Origin: Methylotenera versatilis 301 | GTDB taxonomy: Bacteria > Pseudomonadota > Gammaproteobacteria > Burkholderiales > Methylophilaceae | Direction: 5' to 3' | Length of the DNA stretch: 64,000 nt | Assembly: GCF_000093025.1 (NCBI RefSeq) | Contig: NC_014207.1 | Coordinates: 2,852,001-2,916,000, forward strand | In this document: positions 48,863 to 58,422 of the stretch, in pieces | Layout of the letters: each line of letters begins with the position of its first letter | Position numbering within the stretch: the stretch's first letter is position 1 | The notes under the pieces: generated by a model | The model's input: the letters and a program-made list of their open reading frames with translations, nothing else | Databases searched by the model: none | Told to the model about the DNA's origin: nothing | Translations under genes and position numbers: made by a program

Positions 48863-50494
48863 ATGAAAAAAATTACATCTACACTCATCGCACCAACATT
48901 TTTACTTTTAAGTCTAAATACTCAAGCCAATCCTATTCCAGCAACTGAGGATGGCTTACTCGGCCTTTACTCTGCTGACAATTTCACAATTACCGACGGG
49001 CAATGCCAAGACTGTGCCACTATTCCACAAGCGCTTTGGTATTTTAAAAAAGAATTGATCGCTGTCCCTAAAAAAGTCATGCCTATAGCAGTAGTTTCGA
49101 AAGCCGACTTTACGTTGCAAGAAGTAGTTAAAAATCAAGATGAAAAAGCGTTACCTCCCCTAGTATGGCTGAGCTCGCAATATGTGATTCCACAAGCCAG
49201 ACTTAATGATAACGGTACGATGGTGATTGAAACATCAAGTTTAACTAGTCCATTTTTCATTACCAATAAAATTCCAAGCAATCTTTCTTATTGGAATGAC
49301 AGCACTTTACAATTTTTTAAACAACGAGATGTCAGATTACGCGGAGAATTGACCGACAAAGGGTTTACCGCACGTACAGTTTGGCCGCTTGATTTCAAAA
49401 TTGATGCCAATGCAAATCTTAACGCGTTGAACACTAATGAATCACTAAAAAGTTTAGTTCAATATGAAAATGGCGGCGCTAAAAGCGTCTACGAAAGCCG
49501 ACTGCTTTGGGAAAAAGCACCAGGTGTAGCAAAAGAAGTAGCTGGAAAAGCCGTGCTCGCATTCATGCTCAATGGCGCGCAAGGCGATGACGATGAAGCA
49601 CATGGCGGTCATTTTGCTGTGGTGACAGGTCGCATGGAAGCCGATGGCAATTACTCACGTTGGCTGGTGAATAACTATTACAATCTTGCCGCGAATAGCG
49701 AAAAAGGCATCATCGCAGGCATTACACCTATGGATAAATACTTGGCTGACCTTAATAGCGGTCAGAGCTTTTACCGCCCTTCCTACATGCTGGTTGCGGT
49801 GCTAAAAAGTGATACTGTACCTTCACAATTTCAGGCCACAACCAACCGCATTTACAACCATTTTTATCGCAATGATTTTGTCTACGATCACTCACGGAAC
49901 AACTGCGCAGGCACCAGCATCGATACGCTTAGAGCGCTTGGATGGAACATCCCTACGCGAGGTGTTGAAAGCCAGCTTAAAGCCACTGCTGCCTATATCT
50001 ATGTAGCTGCCACTGAAATGAGCCTAAGCAAAGGCCGCGCAATTTATGATTATCTGAATACTGAAACCACGCGCCTTTTCCCAGCGGTTACATTTGATGC
50101 AATTGGCGAAAATTTATTACTAGGTGCCAATCAATGGTCAAGCAAGCTTTACACTGACCACAATCCAACGACACCCTTCATGCGCCAAATTAGTGAAGAT
50201 ATTGAAGCGATTTACTTTGTACGAATTCCGCAAATTCCCTCTAGCCGCGCGTTTGGTTTGGCGCCCGTGTATAGCTTTGATCAATACATGCATCAAGCAC
50301 CAGCTGACCGCAGTCAATGGAAGATCATACCCACCACGCCAAATCCTCTTCCTGAAGCACTTAAAGATGGCGCTGCATTAAAGTTAGCATCACCATCATT
50401 ACTACCGCTACCAGTAGCTGCTGTATTGATGTTTATTGTGGGTGGGTTGACTTGGCTCATACGTAAACTGCTAAAGCGCAACGCTAGAAATTAA
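48863..50494 (+). CDS. Predicted secreted/membrane cysteine hydrolase, DUF4105-like
   Basis: About 543 residues from ATG 48863 (TTG 12 bases earlier also open). A signal peptide (LIAPTFLLLSLNTQA) and a C-terminal membrane helix (LPVAAVLMFIVGGLTWLI, about 515-535) bracket the protein. Two conserved-looking blocks are HGGHFAVVTGRM and FVYDHSRNNCAGTSIDTLRALGW. A His block before a late (N)NC-T block is the layout of DUF4105-like permuted NlpC/P60 folds. The family assignment is tentative. It follows lplT by 38 bases. Confidence 0.6.
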   Translation: MKKITSTLIAPTFLLLSLNTQANPIPATEDGLLGLYSADNFTITDGQCQDCATIPQALWYFKKELIAVPKKVMPIAVVSKADFTLQEVVKNQDEKALPPLVWLSSQYVIPQARLNDNGTMVIETSSLTSPFFITNKIPSNLSYWNDSTLQFFKQRDVRLRGELTDKGFTARTVWPLDFKIDANANLNALNTNESLKSLVQYENGGAKSVYESRLLWEKAPGVAKEVAGKAVLAFMLNGAQGDDDEAHGGHFAVVTGRMEADGNYSRWLVNNYYNLAANSEKGIIAGITPMDKYLADLNSGQSFYRPSYMLVAVLKSDTVPSQFQATTNRIYNHFYRNDFVYDHSRNNCAGTSIDTLRALGWNIPTRGVESQLKATAAYIYVAATEMSLSKGRAIYDYLNTETTRLFPAVTFDAIGENLLLGANQWSSKLYTDHNPTTPFMRQISEDIEAIYFVRIPQIPSSRAFGLAPVYSFDQYMHQAPADRSQWKIIPTTPNPLPEALKDGAALKLASPSLLPLPVAAVLMFIVGGLTWLIRKLLKRNARN

Positions 50495-50498
50495 CAGT

Positions 50499-50531
50499 CA
50501 GCTAATGAAATCTAATGAATTTCATTAGCTG
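50499..50531. terminator. Perfect hairpin after the envelope gene cluster
   Basis: CAGCTAATGAAAT (50499-50511) pairs with ATTTCATTAGCTG (50519-50531) around a 7-base loop, starting 4 bases after the preceding stop codon. No T run follows, so it may be an mRNA 3'-end stabiliser more than a terminator. Confidence 0.5.
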
Positions 50532-50633
50532 TCATTCATGACTCTAGTCATTCTATTAATTCAGCACAGGCTTATAGTAGCAACACGTTAAGCAGAAATG
50601 CGATGCGAAATTAAACTAAAAAGGAGAATTATT

Positions 50634-50705
50634 ATGTGGACAACACCAGCAGCTACAGAAATGCGTTTTGGTTTCGAAGTGACAATGTACGTAATGAATA
50701 AATAG
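50634..50705 (+). CDS. pqqA: PQQ precursor peptide PqqA
   Basis: A 23-residue peptide behind a strong ribosome site (AAGGAG, 50621-50626), starting MWTTPAATEMRFGFEVTMYV. The conserved Glu15 and Tyr19 (E-V-T-x-Y) are the two residues that PqqE cross-links and that become pyrroloquinoline quinone. The W2, P5 and RxGFE context matches known PqqA. No pqqBCDE follows: a terminator comes 27 bases after the stop and mltA is on the other strand. It is therefore a stand-alone copy. PQQ serves methanol dehydrogenases, which supports a methylotroph host. Confidence 0.93.
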   Translation: MWTTPAATEMRFGFEVTMYVMNK

Positions 50706-50731
50706 TTTAAATAATAAGCTCTGGCTTATGC

Positions 50732-50758
50732 AAAAGGGTGCTTTATGCACCCTTTTTT
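50732..50758 (+). terminator. Rho-independent terminator of pqqA
   Basis: AAAAGGGTGC (50732-50741), TTTAT loop, GCACCCTTTT (50747-50756) with a T run. It closes the pqqA unit and is also placed to stop the convergent mltA transcript. Confidence 0.92.
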
Positions 50759-50792
50759 GTTATCTACCGCATGCTTTGAAGGATTTAAATTT

Positions 50793-52118
50793 TTACTTAT
50801 TAATGACAAACTCTTTCGGCAAAAATACCCAAATCTTGCCTGATTGCTTCATTGCACCAGCCTTGGCGCCCGCTTCATTACCATCACCCCAATAGAAGTC
50901 AGCGCGTACGCCGCCTTTAATCGCACCGCCGGTATCTTGCGCCATCATCAAACGTTTAAGCGGCTTATTACTGTTTGGCTCCGTGGTAGACAAAAATACC
51001 GGGGCGCCTAAAGGCACATATTTAGGATCTATTGCCACAACACGTTCGGCTAGAATAGGCACGCCCAGCGCTCCCAATGGGCCGGGCAAACCTGCAGGCA
51101 GCTCTCTAAAAAATACGTAGCTGGGATTACTATTCAGTAACTCGCGTAGTTTGGCTGGGTTATTGCGCGCCCAATTTTTAATGCCGTTCATAGAAGCATT
51201 AGCCATAGTCAACTCACCACGTTCTACGAGTAAGCGTCCGATAGAGTTATAAGTGAATCCGTTCTGATCTGCATAGCCAACATGCACTTGCTCGCCACTT
51301 TCTAACTGCACTAGCCCTGAGCCTTGCACTTGAAGATAGAAAACATCGATGATGTCATCTATGTACATAAACTCACGGCCTTTTAACGGTGCGGCATCTG
51401 ACTCAATGTCCGCTCTGTTGTAGTAGGGCACTAATTTATTACCCACCAATCGGCCACGTACACGCTTGTATTTCAGCTCTGGAAACAAACTATCCAGCTC
51501 AACCGTCACTAAATCAGTCGGCACCTGATACAAAGGATTGGGATATTTAGCAGATTTAAAACGGCTACCTCTTAGTACTGGCTCGTAATAGCCTGTAATT
51601 AGGCCGCTATCTGACCCATCAATATTAGTAGTTTTATACACAGAAAAATTTTGCTTGAAATACGCAAAAATAGCTTCTGGGTTAGGTTTATTAGTCGTTT
51701 GACTATTAAGTTGTGTGGCGGCATTACAGACTTTTTGCCACATAGGTTTATTGATAAGCGTGCTGCAACTTTGCATCCAAGCTGGCCAAGATAGACTCAG
51801 ATCAGATAAATTTTGTTTACTTTGACCCAAGCCATCAACGTCTTCCCATAGTGCGGGTTTTAACAAACCGTAGTCAGCGATTTTTGAATCAGCAGGCTTT
51901 ACATCTAGTGGCTTAGCTTCTATTACTGGTCTATCAGGCTCAACAATTTGTACAGGGCTAGTATCAGGTGCTACCTTTACAGCATTTTTACTCGGGCTAC
52001 AGTCGCATTTAGCAACGGGCTTAGTGGGCGGACTTGCTTTTAGACTTTTACTTGCGCATGCAGTAAGACCACCGCTAATAATCGCCACCAAAAGAAGTGC
52101 TGTAATTCTTTTTATCAA
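50793..52118 (-). CDS. mltA: Membrane-bound lytic murein transglycosylase A (MltA)
   Basis: 441 residues. Lipoprotein signal (SGGLTACAS, Cys21), then MltA core: GLITGYYEPVLRGSR, YNRADIE, VFYLQVQGSGLVQLESG and the catalytic-Asp 3D domain (MMAQDTGGAIKGGVRADFYWGDGNEAG). It cleaves glycan strands forming 1,6-anhydro-MurNAc at the outer membrane. Longer than the E. coli enzyme by a Pro/Lys-rich linker after the lipid anchor. It follows apaG by 42 bases. Confidence 0.94.
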   Translation of the reverse strand: MIKRITALLLVAIISGGLTACASKSLKASPPTKPVAKCDCSPSKNAVKVAPDTSPVQIVEPDRPVIEAKPLDVKPADSKIADYGLLKPALWEDVDGLGQSKQNLSDLSLSWPAWMQSCSTLINKPMWQKVCNAATQLNSQTTNKPNPEAIFAYFKQNFSVYKTTNIDGSDSGLITGYYEPVLRGSRFKSAKYPNPLYQVPTDLVTVELDSLFPELKYKRVRGRLVGNKLVPYYNRADIESDAAPLKGREFMYIDDIIDVFYLQVQGSGLVQLESGEQVHVGYADQNGFTYNSIGRLLVERGELTMANASMNGIKNWARNNPAKLRELLNSNPSYVFFRELPAGLPGPLGALGVPILAERVVAIDPKYVPLGAPVFLSTTEPNSNKPLKRLMMAQDTGGAIKGGVRADFYWGDGNEAGAKAGAMKQSGKIWVFLPKEFVINK

Positions 52119-52159
52119 TTGATTGTCATCACTTTAGAGGTTAAACGAGAAAGTAAGCA

Positions 52160-52543
52160 CTAATGCAAAACTCTAGGCATATTAAGGGTAAACGGGTGAA
52201 TGACAACATCGAACTGCGTACCATCGTCTGCCACCATTTGGTAAGTGCCATGCATTTCACCCATGGGCGTACTCAATACGGTGCCGCTGGTATATTCAAA
52301 ATGCTCATTCGGATTCAATAAAGGTTGAGCGCCAACCACGCCTAAACCTTTGACTTCCTGCTGCTCACCATTCGCCTCTTTTATCACCCAATGACGGCTA
52401 ATCAACTGCGCAGCGACATTACCAGTGTTTGCGATTTTAACGTGGTAAGCAAAAGCGTAACGATTTCGTGCAATATCTGATTGATCTGCAAGAAACTCCG
52501 TTTCAACCGTGACGGTGCATTCGTAATGCTTATCCGTAGTCAT
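52160..52543 (-). CDS. apaG: ApaG domain protein
   Basis: 127 residues, normal ApaG length, single fibronectin-III-like fold: [45 protein letters not shown] and [23 protein letters not shown]. Linked in enterobacteria to Co2+ resistance and Mg2+ efflux; biochemical role unknown. It overlaps the thiG stop by 4 bases (ATGA). Confidence 0.94.
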   Translation of the reverse strand: MTTDKHYECTVTVETEFLADQSDIARNRYAFAYHVKIANTGNVAAQLISRHWVIKEANGEQQEVKGLGVVGAQPLLNPNEHFEYTSGTVLSTPMGEMHGTYQMVADDGTQFDVVIHPFTLNMPRVLH

Positions 52544-53325
52544 TTTGTAATCAAACCTTCAGATGGTGAGCTTGGGCTAGCTGAATATAGTTTTTTAGGC
52601 ATACGGCCAGCTAAATAAGCTTCACGTCCAGCTTCAACCGCTTTTTTCATGGCTGATGCCATCAACACAGGATCGCGCGCTGCGGCAATAGCGGTATTCA
52701 TCAACACACCTTGGCAACCAAGCTCCATGGCAATCGCCGCATCAGAAGCGGTGCCCACGCCAGCATCTACCAGCACTGGGATTTGTGCATTGGCAATAAT
52801 AATTTGCAGATTCCATGGGTTTAAAATGCCCATGCCAGAGCCGATTAAAGACGCTAAAGGCATCACAGCGCAACAGCCAATTTCCTCTAACTGTTTGGCG
52901 ATGATAGGGTCATCAGAACAATACACCATCACGTCAAAACCATCTTTGACCAATGTTTTAGCCGCGGCGAGTGTTTCTATCATGTTTGGATAGAGTGTAT
53001 TTGGGTCGCCTAATACTTCTAGTTTGACTAATTTATGACCATCCAGCAACTCGCGTGCTAAGCGCAAGGTACGCACGGCGTCATCAGCAGAATAACAACC
53101 CGCAGTGTTCGGCAGATAAGTAAATTCTTCTGGTGGTAAAAAATCCAACAAAGAAGGCTCGCCAGCATTTTGGCCAATATTGGTACGGCGTATCGCCACT
53201 GTGATAATTTCCGCACCGCTGGCATCAATCGCAGCGCGTGTTTGCGCAAAATCGGCGTATTTACCCGTGCCCACTAATAAGCGAGATTGATAGGTGTTAC
53301 CTGCAATTTTTAATAAATCTGACAA
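52540..53325 (-). CDS. thiG: Thiazole synthase ThiG
   Basis: 261 residues, TIM barrel. It builds the thiazole phosphate of thiamine from deoxyxylulose phosphate, dehydroglycine and ThiS thiocarboxylate. Motifs: [34 protein letters not shown] and [30 protein letters not shown]; the catalytic lysine lies in LVKLEVLGD. It follows thiS by about 80 bases. Confidence 0.96.
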   Translation of the reverse strand: MSDLLKIAGNTYQSRLLVGTGKYADFAQTRAAIDASGAEIITVAIRRTNIGQNAGEPSLLDFLPPEEFTYLPNTAGCYSADDAVRTLRLARELLDGHKLVKLEVLGDPNTLYPNMIETLAAAKTLVKDGFDVMVYCSDDPIIAKQLEEIGCCAVMPLASLIGSGMGILNPWNLQIIIANAQIPVLVDAGVGTASDAAIAMELGCQGVLMNTAIAAARDPVLMASAMKKAVEAGREAYLAGRMPKKLYSASPSSPSEGLITK

Positions 53326-53404
53326 CTTGAATATCCTTTTAACATTGTAGTTCGGGCTTTACCTGATTTCTCGAACCTAAGTCCGACCTACCCACTGCCT
53401 TACG

Positions 53405-53620
53405 CTAACCGCCGCCTACAGCACCGACTATTTCCAACCTATCACCATCTAACAACGGTGTATCTGCAAACTGGCTACGCGGCACTATTTCACCATTACA
53501 CTCAATGGCGAGGCGTTTGCCTTCTAGATTAAGATTAACAACCAATTGCGCTACTGTGAAATTTTCCGCATCAAAACTGCGTGGCTTACCGTTAATAGTG
53601 AGTTGTATCGTGACTGACAT
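53405..53620 (-). CDS. thiS: Sulfur carrier protein ThiS
   Basis: 71 residues with a ubiquitin-like fold and the C-terminal VGAVGGG, ending in the Gly-Gly that is adenylated and thiocarboxylated. Sulfur donor for ThiG, which follows. No TPP riboswitch was recognised upstream. Confidence 0.93.
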   Translation of the reverse strand: MSVTIQLTINGKPRSFDAENFTVAQLVVNLNLEGKRLAIECNGEIVPRSQFADTPLLDGDRLEIVGAVGGG

Positions 53621-53940
53621 AGCGTGAACTTTAACAAGAAGTAAAAATTTATGCGCTGCATAAAATAATTACAATATAAAACATCATTTTACGAAATTAG
53701 TAGCCGGTATAGCAAACCTTATCTCTACTATTTTCGGATACTGTTATTTTTACAATCGATGAAACTATATTGAAACTAAAAACATATTGCCTATGAACTG
53801 AACAAAATGACTTGCCGCCAGTCCTGATTATACTTAATGACAAAAATCGAATTACACTACTTTTCTAAGTTAGATATCATGAGTAGATTGACACACAATG
53901 AGTATAAAATTAATCCTTAATCATTTTAAAGGTGGTCACC
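53621..53940. other. 320-base intergenic region upstream of the alternative oxidase
   Basis: Very AT-rich, between divergent thiS (-) and the oxidase gene (+). It holds a TTGACA hexamer at 53888-53893 that could be a -35 box, but no good -10 at the right distance. I see no gene, no thiamine riboswitch and no clear regulator site. Confidence 0.4.
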
Positions 53941-54579
53941 GTGAGTAATGTCACTGAAATGCAATTTGTTGCCATACCACACCATACACCAGAAAATCTT
54001 TCTGATCGTGTGGCTTTAAGAATTACCAAAATATTGCGTTTTTTTGCAGATACTTTTTTTGCTAATCGCTATGGACATCGTGCCGTTGTACTAGAAACCG
54101 TTGCCGGCGTACCAGGCATGGTAGCTGGTGCTTTACAGCATTTAAAAGCAATTCGTCTTATGCAGCCCGATAATGGCTGGATACGCAAACTTTTAGATGA
54201 AGCCGAAAATGAGCGCATGCATTTAATGACGTTTATTCACATTGCCCAGCCCAATCGATTTGAGCGCGGCTTAATTATGTTGGCTCAAGGTATTTTCTAT
54301 AATCTATTCTTCCTACTTTATTTAATTTCTTCAAAAACAGCGCATCGCTTAGTGGGTTACTTTGAAGAAGAAGCGGTTTACAGTTATACAGAATATCTAG
54401 CAGGCGTCGACAACGGCACGTATGAGAATGTACCCGCGCCGCAGATTGCCATTGATTATTGGCAACTTGATGCAAGCGCTAGGCTAAGAGAAGTGATTAT
54501 TGCCGTTCGCAATGACGAAGCCAATCACCGTGATGTAAACCATTATTTTGCGGATGTTTTAACGAATAACCAAACCTAA
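53941..54579 (+). CDS. aox: Alternative oxidase (ubiquinol oxidase, di-iron)
   Basis: 212 residues from GTG 53941, preceded by AAAGGTGG; an in-frame GTG at 53932 is less suitable. All four di-iron helices are visible: [18 protein letters not shown] (first Glu), [15 protein letters not shown] (E..H), [17 protein letters not shown] (Glu) and [13 protein letters not shown] (E..H). It is an interfacial inner-membrane enzyme that oxidises ubiquinol with oxygen without pumping protons and is resistant to cyanide. It is a single gene; its regulation is not evident. Confidence 0.92.
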   Translation: MSNVTEMQFVAIPHHTPENLSDRVALRITKILRFFADTFFANRYGHRAVVLETVAGVPGMVAGALQHLKAIRLMQPDNGWIRKLLDEAENERMHLMTFIHIAQPNRFERGLIMLAQGIFYNLFFLLYLISSKTAHRLVGYFEEEAVYSYTEYLAGVDNGTYENVPAPQIAIDYWQLDASARLREVIIAVRNDEANHRDVNHYFADVLTNNQT

Positions 54580-54744
54580 ACAGTCGTCAGTATCTAGTGC
54601 ATTTGTCTTAAAATCATGAATACTTGATTCAAGTTATTCGACATCATCCTTACCGTAATGAATTTCATCGTTGTACAATGTCGAAATTATTTTACTACGC
54701 AATCATTTAGACGCACATTTACGCGCTCATTTAAAAGGTAAGCA

Positions 54745-55494
54745 ATGAAAGTTCAAAGCCAAATCGCAGACATCAATACCGCAACCGGTGTGATGCGCAC
54801 GTATATTCATCGCCCTGTAGGCGGCAAGCCAAGTGCTGATGGCAAGTTTCCTACTGTTTTGTTTTATTCTGAAATTTTTCAGCAAACAGGCCCGATTGAA
54901 AGTGCAGCTAAAATCATCGCTAGCCACGGCTATGTGGTGCTAGTACCTGAAGTGTTTCATGAATTAAACCCAATTGGCACGGTATTGGCGTATGACGACG
55001 CTGGTCGCGACAAAGGCAATGCAGACAAAGCTGCAAAGGATGTGCAAGGCTACGATACAGATAATCAAGCTATGATTGCGTTTATTAAACAACAGGATTG
55101 GTATGACGGCAACATTGGCGCGATGGGCTTTTGTATCGGCGGTCACCTAGCTTTCCGTGCTGCGCTGCAGCCAGAAATCAAGAGTACCGCTTGTTTCTAT
55201 GCAACCGATTTGCATTCAATGACCATTCCGAATAAACCTGGTCAACATAGCATGGAGCGCCTGAGCGACATTACCGGCGAACTGTTGATGATTTGGGGCA
55301 AGCAAGATAACCACATCCCAACCGCTGGTAGAACTCAAGTGTACAACAAGTTGACTGAAGCTAACCTCACATTCACTTGGCATGAGTTCAATGCGCAACA
55401 CGCCTTTATGCGTGATGGCGATGAGCGTTACGACGCCCAAACAGCAATGCTCTGCTATCAGTTAGCCTTGAACTTGTTCAGCCGAACAATGTAA
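54745..55494 (+). CDS. Dienelactone hydrolase family protein
   Basis: 249 residues, alpha/beta hydrolase of the DLH type. Nucleophile elbow GFCIGGHLAF (Cys in place of Ser, typical), acid in IWGKQDNHIPTAGR and His in NAQHAFMRDGDERY. The family hydrolyses dienelactone in chloroaromatic breakdown, but most genomic members have unknown ester substrates. It is convergent with the LysR gene, with 26 bases between them. Confidence 0.88.
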   Translation: MKVQSQIADINTATGVMRTYIHRPVGGKPSADGKFPTVLFYSEIFQQTGPIESAAKIIASHGYVVLVPEVFHELNPIGTVLAYDDAGRDKGNADKAAKDVQGYDTDNQAMIAFIKQQDWYDGNIGAMGFCIGGHLAFRAALQPEIKSTACFYATDLHSMTIPNKPGQHSMERLSDITGELLMIWGKQDNHIPTAGRTQVYNKLTEANLTFTWHEFNAQHAFMRDGDERYDAQTAMLCYQLALNLFSRTM

Positions 55495-55520
55495 TCACAA
55501 TAATACTTTTAAAAAGTACT

Positions 55521-56417
55521 TTAATTGGTAAAAAGCCCTTGTTTAGCCGTATCGCGGATTGCCGCGACGGCTGGGTGATCAAAGCGCCGTTCAACTGAAA
55601 TGGCGTAGTAATAATCTTGCACTTCTTCAGTTTTGCCGAGTTCAACGACCCCATATTGCCGTGTAATTTCCGATGCAATGACTGAGGGCGCCATAAAAAT
55701 ACCGATGCCCGCTTGGCCAAAAGCTTTCATCAACGCACTATCATCAAACTCCCCAACAATTTGTGGGCGTATGCGCTCCGCATCAAACCAGCGCATCAGC
55801 CTGCGACGCATTGCCGTATCTAAACTCGGCACTAATAAAGGCGCCTGATTTAAGCTAGCGGGGAAACCTTCCTGATACTTTACCGCCAGTGCTGGTGTGG
55901 CAAAAAAGCTGATGCCACATTCACCCAATTTATGATTATCCCCCTTGATATCCAATTGCTCAGGCATCGGCCTATCTGACAGCACCAAATCAAGACGATG
56001 TATGGCTAAATCGCCTAGCAACTTATCTAACTTATCTTCTCTACAGATGATTTTTATCGGCTCACTCAGCGTCATCGCGGGGGCAAGTAAGCTGTAGACG
56101 ATTGATTTAGGCATGACATCAGCAATGCCCACTCTAAAAGTTGTCACTTGCTTCACGGTGCCTCCACTCAGCGCTTGCTCCATCTCTGCGCCTATTTCAA
56201 ATATCTCATCTGCATAAGATAAAGCCAAACGTCCGGTTTCCGTAAGCTCCAAGCCACGCCCAACTCGCTTAAACAATGTTGCTTCAAGTGAGGCTTCTAA
56301 TAACCCTATTTGCCCGCTCAGGGTTTGTGGTGTGAGGTCAAGTTGCTCGCTTGCACGTGCAATACTGCCAGCTCGCGCTACTTGCCAAAAATAATTCAGC
56401 TGTTTGTAGTTCAACAT
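55521..56417 (-). CDS. nhaR: LysR-family activator, NhaR-like
   Basis: 298 residues. The helix-turn-helix NYKQLNYFWQVARAGSIARASEQLDLTPQTLSGQIGLLEASLEATLFKRVGRGLELTETG closely follows NhaR (YYFWHVYKEGS, LTPQTITGQI, LFKRKGRGLE), the Na+-responsive activator of nhaA in enterobacteria. No Na+/H+ antiporter gene is next to it. It is divergent from hpf. Confidence 0.85.
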   Translation of the reverse strand: MLNYKQLNYFWQVARAGSIARASEQLDLTPQTLSGQIGLLEASLEATLFKRVGRGLELTETGRLALSYADEIFEIGAEMEQALSGGTVKQVTTFRVGIADVMPKSIVYSLLAPAMTLSEPIKIICREDKLDKLLGDLAIHRLDLVLSDRPMPEQLDIKGDNHKLGECGISFFATPALAVKYQEGFPASLNQAPLLVPSLDTAMRRRLMRWFDAERIRPQIVGEFDDSALMKAFGQAGIGIFMAPSVIASEITRQYGVVELGKTEEVQDYYYAISVERRFDHPAVAAIRDTAKQGLFTN

Positions 56418-56529
56418 AATCGGCCAACCATCAGTTTTTTACGAATTATCTATCAGTATAATCTTTATTTTTACGATGTGTTAATTCACCTAGTATAGCT
56501 ACACGTTAATGCTTACTTAGGAGATTAAG

Positions 56530-56877
56530 ATGCAACTTGATATTCAAACAAATGGTTTTTCATTAACCGACGGTATCCGCGATTACGCCACGCGCCGTAT
56601 GCAATTTGCCTTAGATAGAAATGATGGGCACGTCATGCATGCACGTATCAGCCTAGCTGACATCAATGGGCCGCGTGGTGGCATAGATAAAAGATGCCAG
56701 ATTAATTTGGTCTTGGCTGGACACAGTAACATTGTCATAGAAGACACGGAAGCTGACTTATATGTCGCCATTGATCGCGCGAGTGACCGTTGCGCACGTA
56801 CACTGACCAGAAGATTAGAAAAATTACGTGAGCATTCCTATGACTCTGTACCTATTCCATTAGCAACTGATGATTAA
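56530..56877 (+). CDS. hpf: HPF/RaiA-type ribosome hibernation factor
   Basis: 115 residues of the sigma-54 modulation/S30EA family: MQLDIQTNGFSLTDGIRDYATRRMQFAL and EDTEADLYVAIDRASDRCARTLTRRLEKLREH. Short form lacking the long C-terminal dimerisation domain. It binds the decoding centre of stalled ribosomes. The start follows AGGAGA. The central part (RISLADINGPRGGIDKRCQINLVL) differs from classical Hpf, so paralogue assignment is uncertain. Confidence 0.82.
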   Translation: MQLDIQTNGFSLTDGIRDYATRRMQFALDRNDGHVMHARISLADINGPRGGIDKRCQINLVLAGHSNIVIEDTEADLYVAIDRASDRCARTLTRRLEKLREHSYDSVPIPLATDD

Positions 56878-56976
56878 GCAAACTTACCTTTAGTTAGTAA
56901 TTTAGTATCAATACTTTAGCTTGAGCAAACTGAAGATGAAATTAACCGCTCAATATTTGATGTTATGGAGTTCGCA

Positions 56977-57855
56977 ATGAAACGTATTATTTATTTTTTA
57001 GCCACCAACCTTGCCATTATGTTGGTACTTTCACTAACCATGCGCATCCTTGGGGTAGAGCCTTACCTTAATGCCAACGGTCTGGATTTAGGCAATCTAC
57101 TGGCCTTTGCCGCTATCATGGGTTTTGGTGGTGCATTTATCTCACTGGCAATGTCTAAGTGGTCTGCTAAACGCATGTCTGGCGCGGTAGTCATTGAAGA
57201 GGCTCGTACACCTACTGAAATCTGGTTGATTAAAACAGTGCGTGCTCAGGCCGATATGGTCGGCATCAAGATGCCAGAAGTCGCAGTATTTGACTCGCCT
57301 GAGGTTAACGCTTTTGCAACCGGGATGACTAAAAACAGCTCATTAGTTGCAGTATCAACGGGCTTACTCAACAAAATGAGTAAGGACGAAGCCGAGGCCG
57401 TGCTGGCTCACGAAGTTTCGCATATTGCTAATGGCGACATGGTAACGCTTACCTTAATTCAAGGTGTGGTGAATACTTTTGTGATGTTCCTCTCACGCGT
57501 CATTGGCTATGCAGTAGATAAAATTATTTTCAAAACTGAAAAAGGTACAGGTCCAGCGTTCTTTGTCACGATGATTATCGCAGAACTATTATTGGGCGTA
57601 TTGGCTTCTATTATCGTGATGTGGTTCTCTCGTCAGCGTGAGTTCCGTGCAGATGCTGGCGCAGCAAAACTTTCAAGCGCTAAGAAAATGATTGCGGCTT
57701 TAGAGCGTCTGCAAGCTGAACACGAACCATCTGCCTTACCTAAACAAATGGCTGCTTCAGGCATTTCTGGTGGTGGCGCTAGCGGCTTCAAACGCCTGTT
57801 CTCAAGCCACCCAGACCTATCTGAACGCATTGCTGCCTTACGTAGCAATTCATAA
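56977..57855 (+). CDS. htpX: Membrane zinc metalloprotease HtpX
   Basis: About 292 residues from ATG 56977, which has GGAG 5 bases upstream; the ATG at 56965 is 12 bases earlier. The M48 zinc site is [12 protein letters not shown] (HExxH) with the third ligand in [15 protein letters not shown]. Membrane helices at about 5-25, 35-55, 155-175 and 190-210. It degrades misfolded inner-membrane proteins. The C-terminal [11 protein letters not shown] is typical of HtpX. Confidence 0.95.
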   Translation: MKRIIYFLATNLAIMLVLSLTMRILGVEPYLNANGLDLGNLLAFAAIMGFGGAFISLAMSKWSAKRMSGAVVIEEARTPTEIWLIKTVRAQADMVGIKMPEVAVFDSPEVNAFATGMTKNSSLVAVSTGLLNKMSKDEAEAVLAHEVSHIANGDMVTLTLIQGVVNTFVMFLSRVIGYAVDKIIFKTEKGTGPAFFVTMIIAELLLGVLASIIVMWFSRQREFRADAGAAKLSSAKKMIAALERLQAEHEPSALPKQMAASGISGGGASGFKRLFSSHPDLSERIAALRSNS

Positions 57856-57871
57856 AAATTGAGATGAAGAA

Positions 57872-58411
57872 ATGAAAATTAAACGTGTTGAGCTGTTCTT
57901 AGAACACTTCATGTTCGGAAGTCGTTGGCTACTAGTGCCGTTTTACCTCGGCTTAATTGCGGGCATTGCCTTGTTATTGGTTAAGTTTAGTAAGGCGTTC
58001 TTCGCACTTATTCCCACCGTATTTGGTGGGGATGGTGGCGCAGCATTACTAGGGATTCTAACCTTGGTAGATATTACGTTAGTCGCAAACTTGCTGCTGA
58101 TTATCATCTTTGCTGGCTATGAAAACTTTGTTTCTAAAATTGATACTGGCGACAATGAAGACCGCCCAGAGTGGATGGGACATGTTGGGTTTTCTGACTT
58201 AAAACTGAAGCTGATTGGCTCTATCGTGGCGATTTCTGGGATTGAGTTGCTTAAATACTTTATCAACGTAAAAGAAGTATTAGCAGAACCTAATGGTAAT
58301 TATCAACTTGCTTGGTTAGTGGGTATTCACTTAACGCTAGTATTTTCTGGCGTAATGTTTGCACTGATGGACAGGATTGCCAGCAGCAACCATGGCGCTA
58401 CAAGTAAATAG
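57872..58411 (+). CDS. yqhA: YqhA/UPF0114 family membrane protein
   Basis: 179 residues, four hydrophobic segments, with the family's FMFGSRWLLVPFYLGL opening, the ALLGILTLVDITLVANLLLIIIFAGYENFVSKID centre and the acidic RPEWMGHVGFSDLKLKL loop. Function unknown. It starts 16 bases after htpX, so probably same transcript. Confidence 0.86.
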   Translation: MKIKRVELFLEHFMFGSRWLLVPFYLGLIAGIALLLVKFSKAFFALIPTVFGGDGGAALLGILTLVDITLVANLLLIIIFAGYENFVSKIDTGDNEDRPEWMGHVGFSDLKLKLIGSIVAISGIELLKYFINVKEVLAEPNGNYQLAWLVGIHLTLVFSGVMFALMDRIASSNHGATSK

Positions 58412-58422
58412 GGTTTCAATAA

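Noticed and set aside
53330-53404. Possible TPP riboswitch in front of thiG
   Set aside because: No CTGAGA/ACCTGA THI-box elements in the right order.
55497-55525. Hairpin between the dienelactone hydrolase and nhaR genes
   Set aside because: Only a short AT palindrome (ACTTTTAAAAAGT-like) that is expected by chance in such AT-rich DNA.
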